DNA of 64,000 nt from Mycobacteroides saopaulense (lineage in GTDB: Bacteria > Actinomycetota > Actinomycetes > Mycobacteriales > Mycobacteriaceae). This document shows positions 16,716 through 25,310 of the stretch, piece after piece. Each line of letters begins with the position of its first letter. Positions within the stretch are counted from its first letter, which is position 1. Where the stretch lies: contig NZ_CP010271.1 in the NCBI RefSeq assembly GCF_001456355.1, positions 930,001 through 994,000 of the forward strand. Direction: 5' to 3'. Under the pieces are notes generated by a model. The model did no database searches and was not told where the DNA came from. It was given only the letters and a program-made list of their open reading frames with translations. The position numbers and the translations under genes were made by a program.

Positions 16716-18311
16716 TCACATTCGGAAGACGCCGAAGTTCGACGTCCCCTCGATGGGTCCATTGGCAATGGCGGACAGGCACATACCGAGTACTGCCCGG
16801 GTGTCGCGGGGATCGATCACCCCGTCGTCGTACAGCCGCCCGGACATGAACATGGGTAGCGACTCGGCCTCGATCTGTGCCTCGATAGCCGCCTTCATCG
16901 CGGCATCGGCGTCCTCGTTGACGGCCTGACCCCGTGCCGCCGCGGCGGCACGGCTGACGATGGAGATGACGCCCGCGAGCTGAGTGCCGCCCATCACCGC
17001 CGACTTGGCGCTGGGCCAAGCGAACAGGAAGCGAGGGTCGTACGCGCGGCCACACATGCCGTAATGCCCGGCGCCGTAGGAGGCGCCGACGATCAGGGAC
17101 AGATGCGGAACGGTCGAGTTCGACACGGCATTGATCATCATCGAGCCATGCTTGATCATGCCGCCCTCTTCGTATTCCTTGCCCACCATGTAGCCGGTGG
17201 TGTTGTGCACGAAGAGAAGTGGCGTGTTGGTCTGATTGGCCAACTGGATGAACTGGGTGGCCTTCTGTGCCTCCTCACTGAAGAGCACGCCGCGTGCGTT
17301 GGCCAGGATTCCGATCGGGTACCCGTGCAGCCGGGCCCAGCCGGTCACCAGTGAGGAGCCGTACTGCTCCTTGAACTCGTCGAACTCGGAACCGTCCACG
17401 ATCCGTGCGATGACCTCGCGCGGATCGAACGGGATGCGTAGATCCCCGGGCACGATCCCGATGAGCTCCTCTTGGTCGGCGACCGGTTCGATCACCGCCG
17501 CGGGCTTGGGGCCCTTCTTCACCCAGTTCAGGCGTGACACGATCTGTCGGCCCAGGCGCACGGCATCCTGTTCGTCGACCGCCAGGTAGTCGCCCAAACC
17601 GGAAACACGCGAGTGCATTTCGGCGCCACCCAGGGATTCGTCGTCGGACTCCTCGCCGGTTGCCATCTTGACCAGCGGCGGGCCGGCGAGGAACACCTTG
17701 GAGCGCTCCTTGATCATCACCACGTGGTCGGACATACCGGGGATGTAGGCGCCACCGGCGGTCGAGTTGCCGAAGACCAGGGCGATCGTCGGTATGCCCG
17801 CAGCCGAGAGTCGAGTGAGATCGCGGAACATCTGCCCGCCGGGGACGAAGACTTCCTTCTGGGTGGGTAGGTCCGCGCCGCCGGATTCCACCAGTGAGAT
17901 CACGGGCAGCCGGTTCTTGAAGGCAATATCGTTGGCCCGCAATACCTTGCGCAGTGTCCAGGGATTGCTGGTGCCACCCTTGACGGTGGGGTCGTTGGCC
18001 ACGATCATGCACTCGACACCCTCGACCACGCCGATGCCGGTGACCAGCGAGGCGCCGACGGTGAAATCGCTGCCCCACGCCGCGAGCGGACACAGCTCCA
18101 GGAAGGGGGAGTCGGGGTCGATCAGCAGCTCGATGCGCTCCCGTGCCAGCAGCTTGCCGCGTTCGTGGTGGCGGGCAACGTATTTGTCACCGCCCCCGGC
18201 AAGAGCCTTCGCGGTCTCGGCATTGACCTCGGCCAGCTTGATCTGCATGGCCTCGGCCGCGGCCGCGTATTCGGGCGAGTTGGTGTTGACGGCGGTGCGC
18301 AGGATCGTCAT
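16716..18311 (-). CDS. accD2: Acyl-CoA carboxylase beta subunit (carboxyltransferase)
   Basis: A 531-residue carboxyltransferase. N-terminal carboxylase half: HHERGKLLARERIELLIDPDSPFLEL and the acyl-CoA-binding ESGGADLPTQKEVF with the oxyanion GNSTAGGAYIPGMSDH. C-terminal half: LFVHNTTGYMVGKEYEEGG (the biotin-side oxyanion region) and GASYGAGHYGMCGRAYDPRF, AWPSAKSAVMGG. These match methylcrotonyl/geranyl-type subunits more than propionyl-type ones. ATG 18311 overlaps the fadE13 stop (ATGA). The longer frame upstream of it runs antisense-free through fadE13 and is not used. Confidence 0.93.
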   Translation of the reverse strand: MTILRTAVNTNSPEYAAAAEAMQIKLAEVNAETAKALAGGGDKYVARHHERGKLLARERIELLIDPDSPFLELCPLAAWGSDFTVGASLVTGIGVVEGVECMIVANDPTVKGGTSNPWTLRKVLRANDIAFKNRLPVISLVESGGADLPTQKEVFVPGGQMFRDLTRLSAAGIPTIALVFGNSTAGGAYIPGMSDHVVMIKERSKVFLAGPPLVKMATGEESDDESLGGAEMHSRVSGLGDYLAVDEQDAVRLGRQIVSRLNWVKKGPKPAAVIEPVADQEELIGIVPGDLRIPFDPREVIARIVDGSEFDEFKEQYGSSLVTGWARLHGYPIGILANARGVLFSEEAQKATQFIQLANQTNTPLLFVHNTTGYMVGKEYEEGGMIKHGSMMINAVSNSTVPHLSLIVGASYGAGHYGMCGRAYDPRFLFAWPSAKSAVMGGTQLAGVISIVSRAAAAARGQAVNEDADAAMKAAIEAQIEAESLPMFMSGRLYDDGVIDPRDTRAVLGMCLSAIANGPIEGTSNFGVFRM

Positions 18312-19465
18312 GACTGGTACCCCAAGAGCTTGGCGGCCAGCGAGGTGAGGATCTCGGTGGTGCCGCCACCGATCCCGATGATGCGCATATCGCGGTACTG
18401 GCGTTCGATCTCGCTCTCGGACATGTACCCCATGCCTCCGAACAACTGGACGCCCTGGTTGGCCACCCATTCACCGGCCTCCACGGCGGTGTTCTTGGCA
18501 AAGCAGACCTCGGCGATGAGGTTGGTCTCGCCGGCGATCGCACGATCGACCAGCGCGTGTGTGTAGACCCGCGCGACGTCGACACGGCGCGCCATCTCCG
18601 CGAGCGTGTTCTGCACGGACTGCCGGGAAATGAGCGGGCGTCCGAAGGTTTCCCGGTTCCGGCACCATTCCACCGTCAGGTCCAGACAGCGCTGCGCGCT
18701 CGCATATGCCTGGGCGGCAAGACCGATGCGTTCCGATACGAAAGCGCCGGCAATCTGTGCGAAGCCGGTGTTCTCGGCGCCCACCAGGTTCTCGGCGGGG
18801 ACGCGCACGTCGGTGAAGGACAGCTCGGCGGTGTCCGAGGAACGCCAGCCCATCTTCTCCAGGCGGCGGGCCACCTCGAATCCCGGTGTGTCCTTGTCGA
18901 TCAGCAGCAGCGAGACCCCCGCCGCGCCCGCTCCGCCGGTGCGGACCGCTGTCACCACATAGTCGGCGCGCACGCCAGACGTGATGAAGGTCTTGGCGCC
19001 GTTGACGATGTAGTGATCGCCATCCCGCTTGGCCGATGTGGTCAGGTGCCCGACATCGGACCCGCCGCCGGGCTCGGTGATGGCCAGCGAGCCGATCAGG
19101 TCACCGGCCAGGGTGGGCTTCACATAGTTGTCGATGAGCCGCTGATCGCCGGAGGCGATCATGTGCGGTGTGGAGATTCCACAGGTGAACAGGGATGCGA
19201 ACACGCCACCGGGCACGCCCGCATAATGCAGTTCCTCACACACGATCACCGGGTCGATGGCATCGCCGCCCCCGCCGCCGACCTCCTCGGGTGAGCCGGG
19301 GCCAAGCAGTCCCAAATCGCCTGCCTTGCGGTGCAATTCGCGGGGGAGCAGGCCCTCACGTTCCCACTCGGTGACGTTCGGCAGGATCTCGCGCTCGGCG
19401 AAGTCGCGCACCGTCTCCCGAAGCGCCTTACGCTCGGGCGTGTTCCAAGAATTCACGGCGGTCAC
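18308..19465 (-). CDS. fadE13: Acyl-CoA dehydrogenase (FadE13-like)
   Basis: A 385-residue acyl-CoA dehydrogenase, possibly for citronellyl/isovaleryl-type substrates given the operon. The middle domain shows SLAITEPGGGSDVGHLTTSA and GAKTFITSGVRADYVV; the C-terminal domain shows QLFGGMGYMSESEIERQYRDMR, which ends in a typical FAD-contact segment, and a GGTTEI motif. GTG at 19465 is chosen since AGAAGGAAA lies directly upstream and because it overlaps the stop of the preceding gene (GTGA); the longer upstream frame has no such support. Second dehydrogenase of the operon, so two different oxidation steps are served. Confidence 0.9.
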   Translation of the reverse strand: MTAVNSWNTPERKALRETVRDFAEREILPNVTEWEREGLLPRELHRKAGDLGLLGPGSPEEVGGGGGDAIDPVIVCEELHYAGVPGGVFASLFTCGISTPHMIASGDQRLIDNYVKPTLAGDLIGSLAITEPGGGSDVGHLTTSAKRDGDHYIVNGAKTFITSGVRADYVVTAVRTGGAGAAGVSLLLIDKDTPGFEVARRLEKMGWRSSDTAELSFTDVRVPAENLVGAENTGFAQIAGAFVSERIGLAAQAYASAQRCLDLTVEWCRNRETFGRPLISRQSVQNTLAEMARRVDVARVYTHALVDRAIAGETNLIAEVCFAKNTAVEAGEWVANQGVQLFGGMGYMSESEIERQYRDMRIIGIGGGTTEILTSLAAKLLGYQS

Positions 19466-21168
19466 TTTCCTTCTAACAGGGATTCGGGGATGTCGATCTC
19501 GCGGGAACGCAACCATTCGCCAATGCCCTTGGCTTGCGGGTCAAACCGGGCTTGATAGGCCACACCCTTGCCGAGGATTCCTTGGATGACGAAGTTCACG
19601 GCCCGAAGTTTGGGCAGTAGATAGCGCGCAATCTCCAATTGTTCGGTTTCCGGCAACAGCTCTCGCAGCACGTCAACCGTCAAAGCATGTGCAAGCCAAC
19701 GATATTCCTCGTCGGTGCGTACCCAGACACCGACGTTGGCGCTGCCGCCCTTGTCGCCGCTGCGGGCTCCGGCGATGGTTCCCAGGGGAACCCGACGGAC
19801 CGGCCCGGTGGGCAGCGGCTCGGGGAGTGCGGCCGCGGGAGCATCGGCGAGCGGCAGAGTCTGTGAGGCCTGCGCGATGTCGATCCGGGATCCGTCGGCC
19901 AGCACTGCCACATGCGGAACCTTCTCCGCGGGCACATATCCCGGAGTGAACACGCCGTACGGCTCGCCCTCCTTGGGGGGTGTGGTGACGTGGAAGCCGG
20001 GGTAGCTCGCCAGGGCAAGCTCCACCGCGGCGTTGGAGAACTGGCGGCCTACCTTGTTCGGGTCGGAGTCGCGCACCATGACGTGCAGCAGTGCGCTGGC
20101 GGCCTGCTCGGTGTCGGCGTTCGGGTGATCGGTGCGGCCCAGGGTCCACTGAATGTCCTCGGGTGCCGAGGTCATCGAAGACTCCAGCTGCTTGCGGGTC
20201 AGGTCTGCCTTGGCGTCGATATCGAGACCGGTCAGCACGAACGTCATCTGGTTGCGGAAGCCGCCCAAGGCATTCAGCGATACCTTCAAGTCCGGTGGCG
20301 GTGCCTCGCCCGTCACACCCGAGACGCGTACCCGGTCCGGACCCTCCTGGCTCAGCTCGATGCTGTCGATCCGGGCGGTCACGTCCGGGTTGGCGTACCG
20401 GCCTCCGGTGATCTCGTAGAGCAGCTGTGCGGTGACGGTGCCCACGCTGACCGCGCCGCCGGTACCCGCGTGCTTGGTGATCACGGAGGATCCGTCCTCG
20501 TGCACCTCGGCCAGCGGGAAGCCGGCATGCGAGAGGTCCGCGATCTCGGTGAAGAAGGCGTAGTTGCCTCCGGTGGCCTGGGTGCCGCACTCGATGATGT
20601 GGCCGGCGGCGACAGCCCCGGCGAGCCTGTCGTAGTCGTCGCGGCGCCACCCGAAGTGCGCGGCGGCGGGGCCCACGATCACCGAGGCGTCGGTCACCCG
20701 GCCGGTGACCACGACCTCGGCGCCGGAATTGAGGCATTCGACGATGCCCCAGGCGCCAAGGTAGGCATTGGCGGTCAGCGGTGACCCCAGTCCGAGCTCC
20801 GCGGCGCGGGGTAGTAGGTCGTCGCCCTCGACGTGCGCGACGTTGGTGGGGATGCCGAGTTTCTCGGAGAGCGCCCGGATGGCGTCCGCCAGACCCGCGG
20901 GGTTGAGTCCGCCGGCGTTCGCGACGATCTTCACGCCCTTGTCCTGGGCCAGGCCGAGGCACTGCTCGAGCTGGCGCAGGAAGGTCTTGGCATAGCCGCG
21001 CTCGGGAGCCTTGGCACGGTCGCGGCCGAGGATGAGCATCGTCAGCTCGGCCAGATAGTCGCCGGTCAGATAGTCGAGCTCGCCGCCGGTGAGCATCTCG
21101 TGCATGGCCGATATTCGGTCCCCGTAAAAGCCTGAACAGTTTCCAATTCGTACCGGCGCAGTGGTCAC
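19462..21168 (-). CDS. AtuA-family protein (DUF1446), acyclic terpene utilisation-like
   Basis: A 568-residue protein of the DUF1446/AtuA family and first gene of the six-gene operon. Characteristic segments are RIGNCSGFYGDRISAMHEML, YLTGDYLAELTM, VKIVANAGGLNPAGLADAIR, ANAYLGAWGIVECL, VVTGRVTDASVIVGPAAAHFGW and ARSGDKGGSANVGVW near residue 490. AtuA is part of the acyclic terpene (citronellol/geraniol) pathway in Pseudomonas and its exact reaction is not settled. With accA2/accD2, two fadE genes and echA7, this supports degradation of methyl-branched acyl-CoAs from isoprenoids or leucine. The promoter should lie in 21169-21280, which contains a 16-base palindrome. Confidence 0.85.
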   Translation of the reverse strand: MTTAPVRIGNCSGFYGDRISAMHEMLTGGELDYLTGDYLAELTMLILGRDRAKAPERGYAKTFLRQLEQCLGLAQDKGVKIVANAGGLNPAGLADAIRALSEKLGIPTNVAHVEGDDLLPRAAELGLGSPLTANAYLGAWGIVECLNSGAEVVVTGRVTDASVIVGPAAAHFGWRRDDYDRLAGAVAAGHIIECGTQATGGNYAFFTEIADLSHAGFPLAEVHEDGSSVITKHAGTGGAVSVGTVTAQLLYEITGGRYANPDVTARIDSIELSQEGPDRVRVSGVTGEAPPPDLKVSLNALGGFRNQMTFVLTGLDIDAKADLTRKQLESSMTSAPEDIQWTLGRTDHPNADTEQAASALLHVMVRDSDPNKVGRQFSNAAVELALASYPGFHVTTPPKEGEPYGVFTPGYVPAEKVPHVAVLADGSRIDIAQASQTLPLADAPAAALPEPLPTGPVRRVPLGTIAGARSGDKGGSANVGVWVRTDEEYRWLAHALTVDVLRELLPETEQLEIARYLLPKLRAVNFVIQGILGKGVAYQARFDPQAKGIGEWLRSREIDIPESLLEGK

Positions 21169-21246
21169 GGTGGTCCTCTCGAGGTCGGCATCGACTGCTC
21201 GTGCGCTGCTAAATTACCCCACCCCTCGAAACGTCAATCTGGCGGT

Positions 21247-21262
21247 CCAACCAAGTGGTTGG
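21247..21262. promoter_or_regulatory. Palindromic operator upstream of the acyl-CoA operon
   Basis: CCAACCAAGTGGTTGG is a perfect 7-2-7 inverted repeat, typical of a TetR-family operator, about 80 bases upstream of the AtuA-like ATG. No TetR gene lies next to the operon, so the regulator would act from elsewhere. Confidence 0.5.
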
Positions 21263-21280
21263 CCGAGCCTGGGCGGCCCC

Positions 21281-21344
21281 GTCGACACGCCGTCTTATGG
21301 TGAGAAAATGCGATACGTATCCGCCGCGACGCGGCGTGTCGGCG
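21281..21344. repeat. 64-bp palindrome-ended dispersed repeat, copy A
   Basis: Matches 47632-47695 at 54 of 64 positions without gaps. The ends are inverted repeats (GTCGACACGCCG at the left, CGGCGTGTCGGC at the right) and the middle is less conserved. This copy lies between the divergent AtuA-like gene and rpmF, about 140 bases upstream of rpmF. Confidence 0.7.
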
Positions 21345-21481
21345 CGGATCGAAGGGGGCAAATTTGCAGCTCATGTCCGCTACCGGCTATCGTGTGCTGA
21401 TTGTCGCTCGTTGCGCCCAACATGTTGGCGCGGCGCGGGCGAATGACACAGAAACCTGAGAAATAAGGAGAGGGCGCGACC

Positions 21482-21655
21482 ATGGCCGTCCCCAAGCGGA
21501 GAATGTCCCGCTCCAACACCCGTAGCCGGCGCTCGCAGTGGAAGGCCACCGCCACTGAGCTGGTCAACGTCACTGTCGGCGGACAGAACCACAAGGTTCC
21601 CCGTCGTCTGCTCAAGGCTGCCCGCCTCGGGCTCATCGATCTCGACCGTCGCTGA
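21482..21655 (+). CDS. rpmF: 50S ribosomal protein L32 (cysteine-free form)
   Basis: A 57-residue protein, [20 protein letters not shown] at the N-terminus and [20 protein letters not shown] at the C-terminus, both diagnostic of L32. It has no cysteine, so it lacks the zinc ribbon found in many bacterial L32 proteins, as in other mycobacterial copies I remember. AAGGAGAGG lies 10 bases upstream of ATG 21482. It stands alone between the divergent acyl-CoA operon and mprA, at the same place as in M. tuberculosis. Confidence 0.96.
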   Translation: MAVPKRRMSRSNTRSRRSQWKATATELVNVTVGGQNHKVPRRLLKAARLGLIDLDRR

Positions 21656-21672
21656 ACGCGCCGGGACTGAAT

Positions 21673-21698
21673 CTCAGGCATCCTCAGTAATATCTCAG
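21673..21698. promoter_or_regulatory. MprA box upstream of mprA
   Basis: Three CTCAG units at 21673, 21683 and 21694 are spaced 10 and 11 bases, on one face of the helix, 18-43 bases before the mprA start. MprA binds direct repeats of this kind, so autoregulation is likely. Confidence 0.6.
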
Positions 21699-21715
21699 CC
21701 GCACGGTTAACACTG

Positions 21716-22408
21716 GTGCCTGTGCGAATTCTTGTAGTCGATGACGATCGTGCCGTGCGCGAGTCGTTGCGGCGGTCTCTGTCCTTCAACGGGTACTCGG
21801 TGGATCTTGCCGAGGACGGTGTCGATGCGCTGAACGTCATCGCCAACGACCGTCCGGACGCGTTGGTTCTCGACGTGATGATGCCCAAGCTCGACGGCCT
21901 CGAAGTGTGTCGTCGCTTGCGCAGCACCGGAGACGATCTGCCGATCTTGGTACTCACCGCCCGCGACTCGGTCTCGGAGCGGGTGGCCGGTCTCGACGCG
22001 GGCGCCGACGACTACCTGCCCAAGCCCTTCGCGCTGGAGGAGCTGCTGGCCCGCATGCGGGCGTTGTTGCGCCGGACCACCGTCGACGAGTCGGCGGACG
22101 CCGCCACGCTGAGCTTCGGTGACCTGACGCTCGACCCTGTCACCCGCGAAGTACACCGCGGCGCCCGGTCGATCAGCCTCACGCGCACCGAGTTCGCGCT
22201 GCTGGAAATGCTCATGGCCAACCCCCGGCGGGTGCTCACACGCAGCCGCATCCTCGAAGAGGTGTGGGGCTTCGACTTCCCGACCTCGGGTAACGCCCTT
22301 GAGGTGTATGTCGGCTACCTGCGGCGCAAGACGGAGGCCGAGGGGGAGCTCCGTCTCATCCACACCGTGCGCGGTGTGGGCTATGTGCTGCGGGAGACCC
22401 CTCCGTAA
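21716..22408 (+). CDS. mprA: Response regulator MprA
   Basis: A 230-residue OmpR-type regulator of envelope stress and persistence. The receiver shows [18 protein letters not shown] with the acidic pocket, phospho-acceptor Asp53 in [18 protein letters not shown] and [12 protein letters not shown] with the conserved Lys. The C-terminal winged helix has [26 protein letters not shown] and [17 protein letters not shown]. It is nearly identical in these blocks to the M. tuberculosis protein as I remember it. GTG 21716 (MPVRILVV) is used; GTG 21722 would remove two residues. mprB begins five bases after the stop. Confidence 0.95.
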   Translation: MPVRILVVDDDRAVRESLRRSLSFNGYSVDLAEDGVDALNVIANDRPDALVLDVMMPKLDGLEVCRRLRSTGDDLPILVLTARDSVSERVAGLDAGADDYLPKPFALEELLARMRALLRRTTVDESADAATLSFGDLTLDPVTREVHRGARSISLTRTEFALLEMLMANPRRVLTRSRILEEVWGFDFPTSGNALEVYVGYLRRKTEAEGELRLIHTVRGVGYVLRETPP

Positions 22409-22413
22409 TCCCC

Positions 22414-23964
22414 ATGGCGACACTACGAATGCGCAGACCTACCTCTGCAATGTTCTCTCCGCTGCGGGCGACTAGCTCATCGGTATCGCTGCGTTGGCGC
22501 GTGATGCTGCTCGCGATGTCCATGGTGGCCATGGTCGTGGTGCTGATGGCCGTCGCCTCGTACCTGTTGGTGTCCACGGCGCTGTATCGCGATGTCGACA
22601 AGCAGCTCAACGATCGGGCCAATCTGCTCATCGGCAGTGGGCTGTTGTCGGTGGACCCGCGGCGCGCCATCGAGGGCACCGCGTATTCGGCCGATGTCAA
22701 CGCCAAGCTGATCTTCCCGGGGCTCATCACGTTCTCGGCGACCCAGCAGGGGCAGACCATTCCCTATGGAGCGCCCGAGCAGGCGGTGACCCGCGGCGAG
22801 CTGGAACAGTCCCTGCGCACCGTCAATCATCAACGCGTGCTTGCTCTTCGGCTCGACAACGGCAGCACGTTGATCATGGCCAAATCGCTCGATCCCACCG
22901 ATACCGTGTTGCGACGGCTGGGCTGGGTGTTGTTGATCGTCGGTGGTGTGGGTGTCGCGGTGGCGGCCGCGGCCGGAGCCATGGTGGCCGGCACCGGGTT
23001 GCGCCCGGTGGCCAGGCTCACCGACGCGGCCGAGCGTGTGGCCAGAACCGATGATCTACGTCCGATCGCGGTCACCGGCAGCGATGAGTTGGCTCGACTC
23101 ACCATCAGCTTCAACACGATGCTGCGCGCCCTGGCGGAGTCGCGGGATCGCCAGGCACGACTGGTGACCGATGCGGGCCACGAGCTGCGCACCCCGTTGA
23201 CCTCGTTGCGCACCAATACCGAGTTGTTGATGGCCGCCATGCAGCCGGGCGCTCCCCGTCTGCCGGACGAAGAGATGCAGGCCCTACAGCAAGATGTGAT
23301 CGCCCAAATCGAGGAATTGTCCACCCTGGTTGGCGATTTGGTTGACCTGGCGCGTGGCGACGGTGCCGACATCGTGCACGAGCCGGTCGACTTGGTCGAG
23401 GTGGTGGAAGGCACGCTGGAGCGAGTCCGCCGCCGCCGCAATGACATCGAATTCGATGTGATCATGCAGCCCTGGCAGGTGTACGGCGATGCCGCGGGGT
23501 TGTCGCGAGCGGTTCTGAATCTGCTCGACAACGCCGCGAAGTGGAGCCCATCGGGCACCACGGTCTCGGTGCGCCTGGCTCAAGTCGACGCCGCACACGC
23601 CGAACTGGTGATCTCCGACCGCGGTCCCGGGATCCCGCCCGCCGAACGGGATCTGGTCTTCGAACGGTTTTACCGGGCCACCCCGGCGCGGGGAATGCCG
23701 GGATCCGGTTTGGGGTTAGCCATCGTGAAACAGGTCGTGCTCAAACATGGTGGCGCCATTAAGGTTGAGGAGACAGAGCCCGGTGCGGTGGTCGATGGTG
23801 ATCCGGCCCCGGGGACGTCCATGCACGTGCTCCTTCCGGGTCGTCCCGGACCCGTCGGACCGCCCAACATGGGTGATACGACCGGCCGCCGGAACTCTGT
23901 GTCAAACGCGAGAGAGATCTCAGTGGATTCTCAGTCCGCTCCGGCAGCGTGGCACCCGAGCTAG
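22414..23964 (+). CDS. mprB: Sensor histidine kinase MprB
   Basis: A 516-residue membrane kinase. TM1 lies at about 30-53, an extracytoplasmic sensor at 54-168 and TM2 at about 170-192, followed by a HAMP domain (GTGLRPVARLTDAAERVA). The DHp helix carries VTDAGHELRTPLTSLRTN with the phosphorylated His256. The ATPase has N-box NLLDNAAKWSP, G1 SDRGPGIPP, F-box RDLVFERFYR and G2 GSGLGLAIVKQVV. It phosphorylates MprA in response to envelope stress. The tail of about 60 residues after the G2 box is long and Pro-rich; its DNA contains an MprA box for pepD. Start at ATG 22414; later ATGs at residues 6 and 13 are possible. Confidence 0.94.
   Translation: MATLRMRRPTSAMFSPLRATSSSVSLRWRVMLLAMSMVAMVVVLMAVASYLLVSTALYRDVDKQLNDRANLLIGSGLLSVDPRRAIEGTAYSADVNAKLIFPGLITFSATQQGQTIPYGAPEQAVTRGELEQSLRTVNHQRVLALRLDNGSTLIMAKSLDPTDTVLRRLGWVLLIVGGVGVAVAAAAGAMVAGTGLRPVARLTDAAERVARTDDLRPIAVTGSDELARLTISFNTMLRALAESRDRQARLVTDAGHELRTPLTSLRTNTELLMAAMQPGAPRLPDEEMQALQQDVIAQIEELSTLVGDLVDLARGDGADIVHEPVDLVEVVEGTLERVRRRRNDIEFDVIMQPWQVYGDAAGLSRAVLNLLDNAAKWSPSGTTVSVRLAQVDAAHAELVISDRGPGIPPAERDLVFERFYRATPARGMPGSGLGLAIVKQVVLKHGGAIKVEETEPGAVVDGDPAPGTSMHVLLPGRPGPVGPPNMGDTTGRRNSVSNAREISVDSQSAPAAWHPS
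23919..23934. promoter_or_regulatory. MprA box upstream of pepD
   Basis: Two CTCAG units at 23919 and 23930, spaced 11 bases, lie inside the 3' end of mprB, 72-87 bases before the pepD ATG. The arrangement matches the mprA-upstream box. MprA is known to control pepD in M. tuberculosis. Confidence 0.55.
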
Positions 23965-24005
23965 ACGATCATGAACGCCTATGAAGGACTTGTGAGGAAG
24001 CAGCT

Positions 24006-25310
24006 ATGACCAACGACCCCCACGGCGGCTGGGCGTATCGGCCGTCGGGCCCGTATTCGGGGCAGCCTGGGCATCACGCGCCGACCCATCACGCGCAGTC
24101 CGGTCACCACTACCAGGGGCAGGCATACGGCTATCCGTCGCAGCAGCCGAATCAGCAGCGTCCGGCTCAGCAGCCGCCGCGCCAGCCCAAGGGTCGAAGC
24201 AACGGTGGGCTCGTGGTCGGTGCCGTGGCTCTGGCGCTGGTCTCCGGCGGTCTGGGTGGCACGGTGGGTGCCGTGGTCGCCGACCGTCAACACAGGGCAC
24301 CCGTGGCCACCAGCAGCACCGGCCTGACACCCATCTCGCCGGGACGCCCACCTGCCGCGCAGCCGGTCGCCTCGCTTCCCGCCGGATCGGTGGAACAGGT
24401 TGCAGCGAAGGTGCTTCCGAGCGTCGTGAAGCTTGAGACGGTGATGGGTCGGTCCAGTGAAGAGGGATCCGGGGTGATCCTCTCGGCAGACGGCTTGGTG
24501 CTCACCAACGCGCATGTGGTGCAGGCAGCGGGGGAGCCCGGCGCCAAGACCACCGCCACCATCGCCGGTGGAAAGAACTCGCCCTTCACCGTGGTGGGCA
24601 TCGATCCGGGCACCGATATCGCGGTGGTCCGGATCGGCGGAGCTTCCGGATTGACACCCATCGCGCTCGGCTCCTCTGCGAATTTGGTTGTGGGCCAATC
24701 GGTTGTCGCGATCGGCTCGCCTCTGGGGCTTGACGGCACGGTGACCACCGGCATCGTCAGCTCACTGAACCGTCCGGTGTTCACCGCCGGGCAGGCCGGT
24801 AACCAGGACACCGTGCTGGACGCCATACAGACCGATGCGGCCATCAACCCGGGCAACTCTGGTGGTGCGCTGGTCAACCTGAACGGCGAGCTGGTGGGGA
24901 TCAACTCGGCCATCGCGACCATGGGCGGCGATTCCAGCGGCGAGACGCAGGGTGGATCGATCGGCCTTGGCTTTGCGATTCCGGTCGACCAGGCCAAGCG
25001 GATCGCCGATCAGCTGATTGCCAACGGCCACGCCACCCACGCCTCGCTGGGAGTGCGAGTGGGCAACGACAAGGAAGTCCAGGGCGCCAGGATCGTCGAG
25101 GTGGTCGCCGGGGGTGCCGCCGAGAAGGCCGGCGTGCCCAATGGTGCCGTCGTCACCAAGGTGGACAACCGCCCGGTGAACAGTGCCGATGGGCTCGTGG
25201 CCGCCGTGCGATCCAAGGCTCCCGGTGACAAGGTGACGCTCACGTACACCGACGGCAACGGGGGATCGGAAAAGACCGCCGATGTGACGCTGGGTGAGGT
25301 CGCCCGATGA
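24006..25310 (+). CDS. pepD: HtrA-like serine protease PepD
   Basis: A 434-residue trypsin-like envelope protease. The first 65 residues are a Gln/His/Pro-rich cytoplasmic tail, one membrane helix spans about 68-92, and the protease domain follows with His170 (LTNAHVV), Asp204 (GTDIAVV) and Ser285 (NPGNSGGAL). A single PDZ domain occupies about 335-430 (ASLGVRVG, VVAGGAAEKAGVPNGAVVTKVDN). It degrades misfolded envelope proteins and is the main output of MprAB. ATG 24006 has a GAGGAAG site. mog overlaps the stop by four bases. Confidence 0.95.
   Translation: MTNDPHGGWAYRPSGPYSGQPGHHAPTHHAQSGHHYQGQAYGYPSQQPNQQRPAQQPPRQPKGRSNGGLVVGAVALALVSGGLGGTVGAVVADRQHRAPVATSSTGLTPISPGRPPAAQPVASLPAGSVEQVAAKVLPSVVKLETVMGRSSEEGSGVILSADGLVLTNAHVVQAAGEPGAKTTATIAGGKNSPFTVVGIDPGTDIAVVRIGGASGLTPIALGSSANLVVGQSVVAIGSPLGLDGTVTTGIVSSLNRPVFTAGQAGNQDTVLDAIQTDAAINPGNSGGALVNLNGELVGINSAIATMGGDSSGETQGGSIGLGFAIPVDQAKRIADQLIANGHATHASLGVRVGNDKEVQGARIVEVVAGGAAEKAGVPNGAVVTKVDNRPVNSADGLVAAVRSKAPGDKVTLTYTDGNGGSEKTADVTLGEVAR

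Noticed and set aside
15611..16849. Open frame on the plus strand opposite accA2 (412 codons)
   Set aside because: Fully antisense to accA2 and has no family features, only Gly/Arg/His-rich composition.
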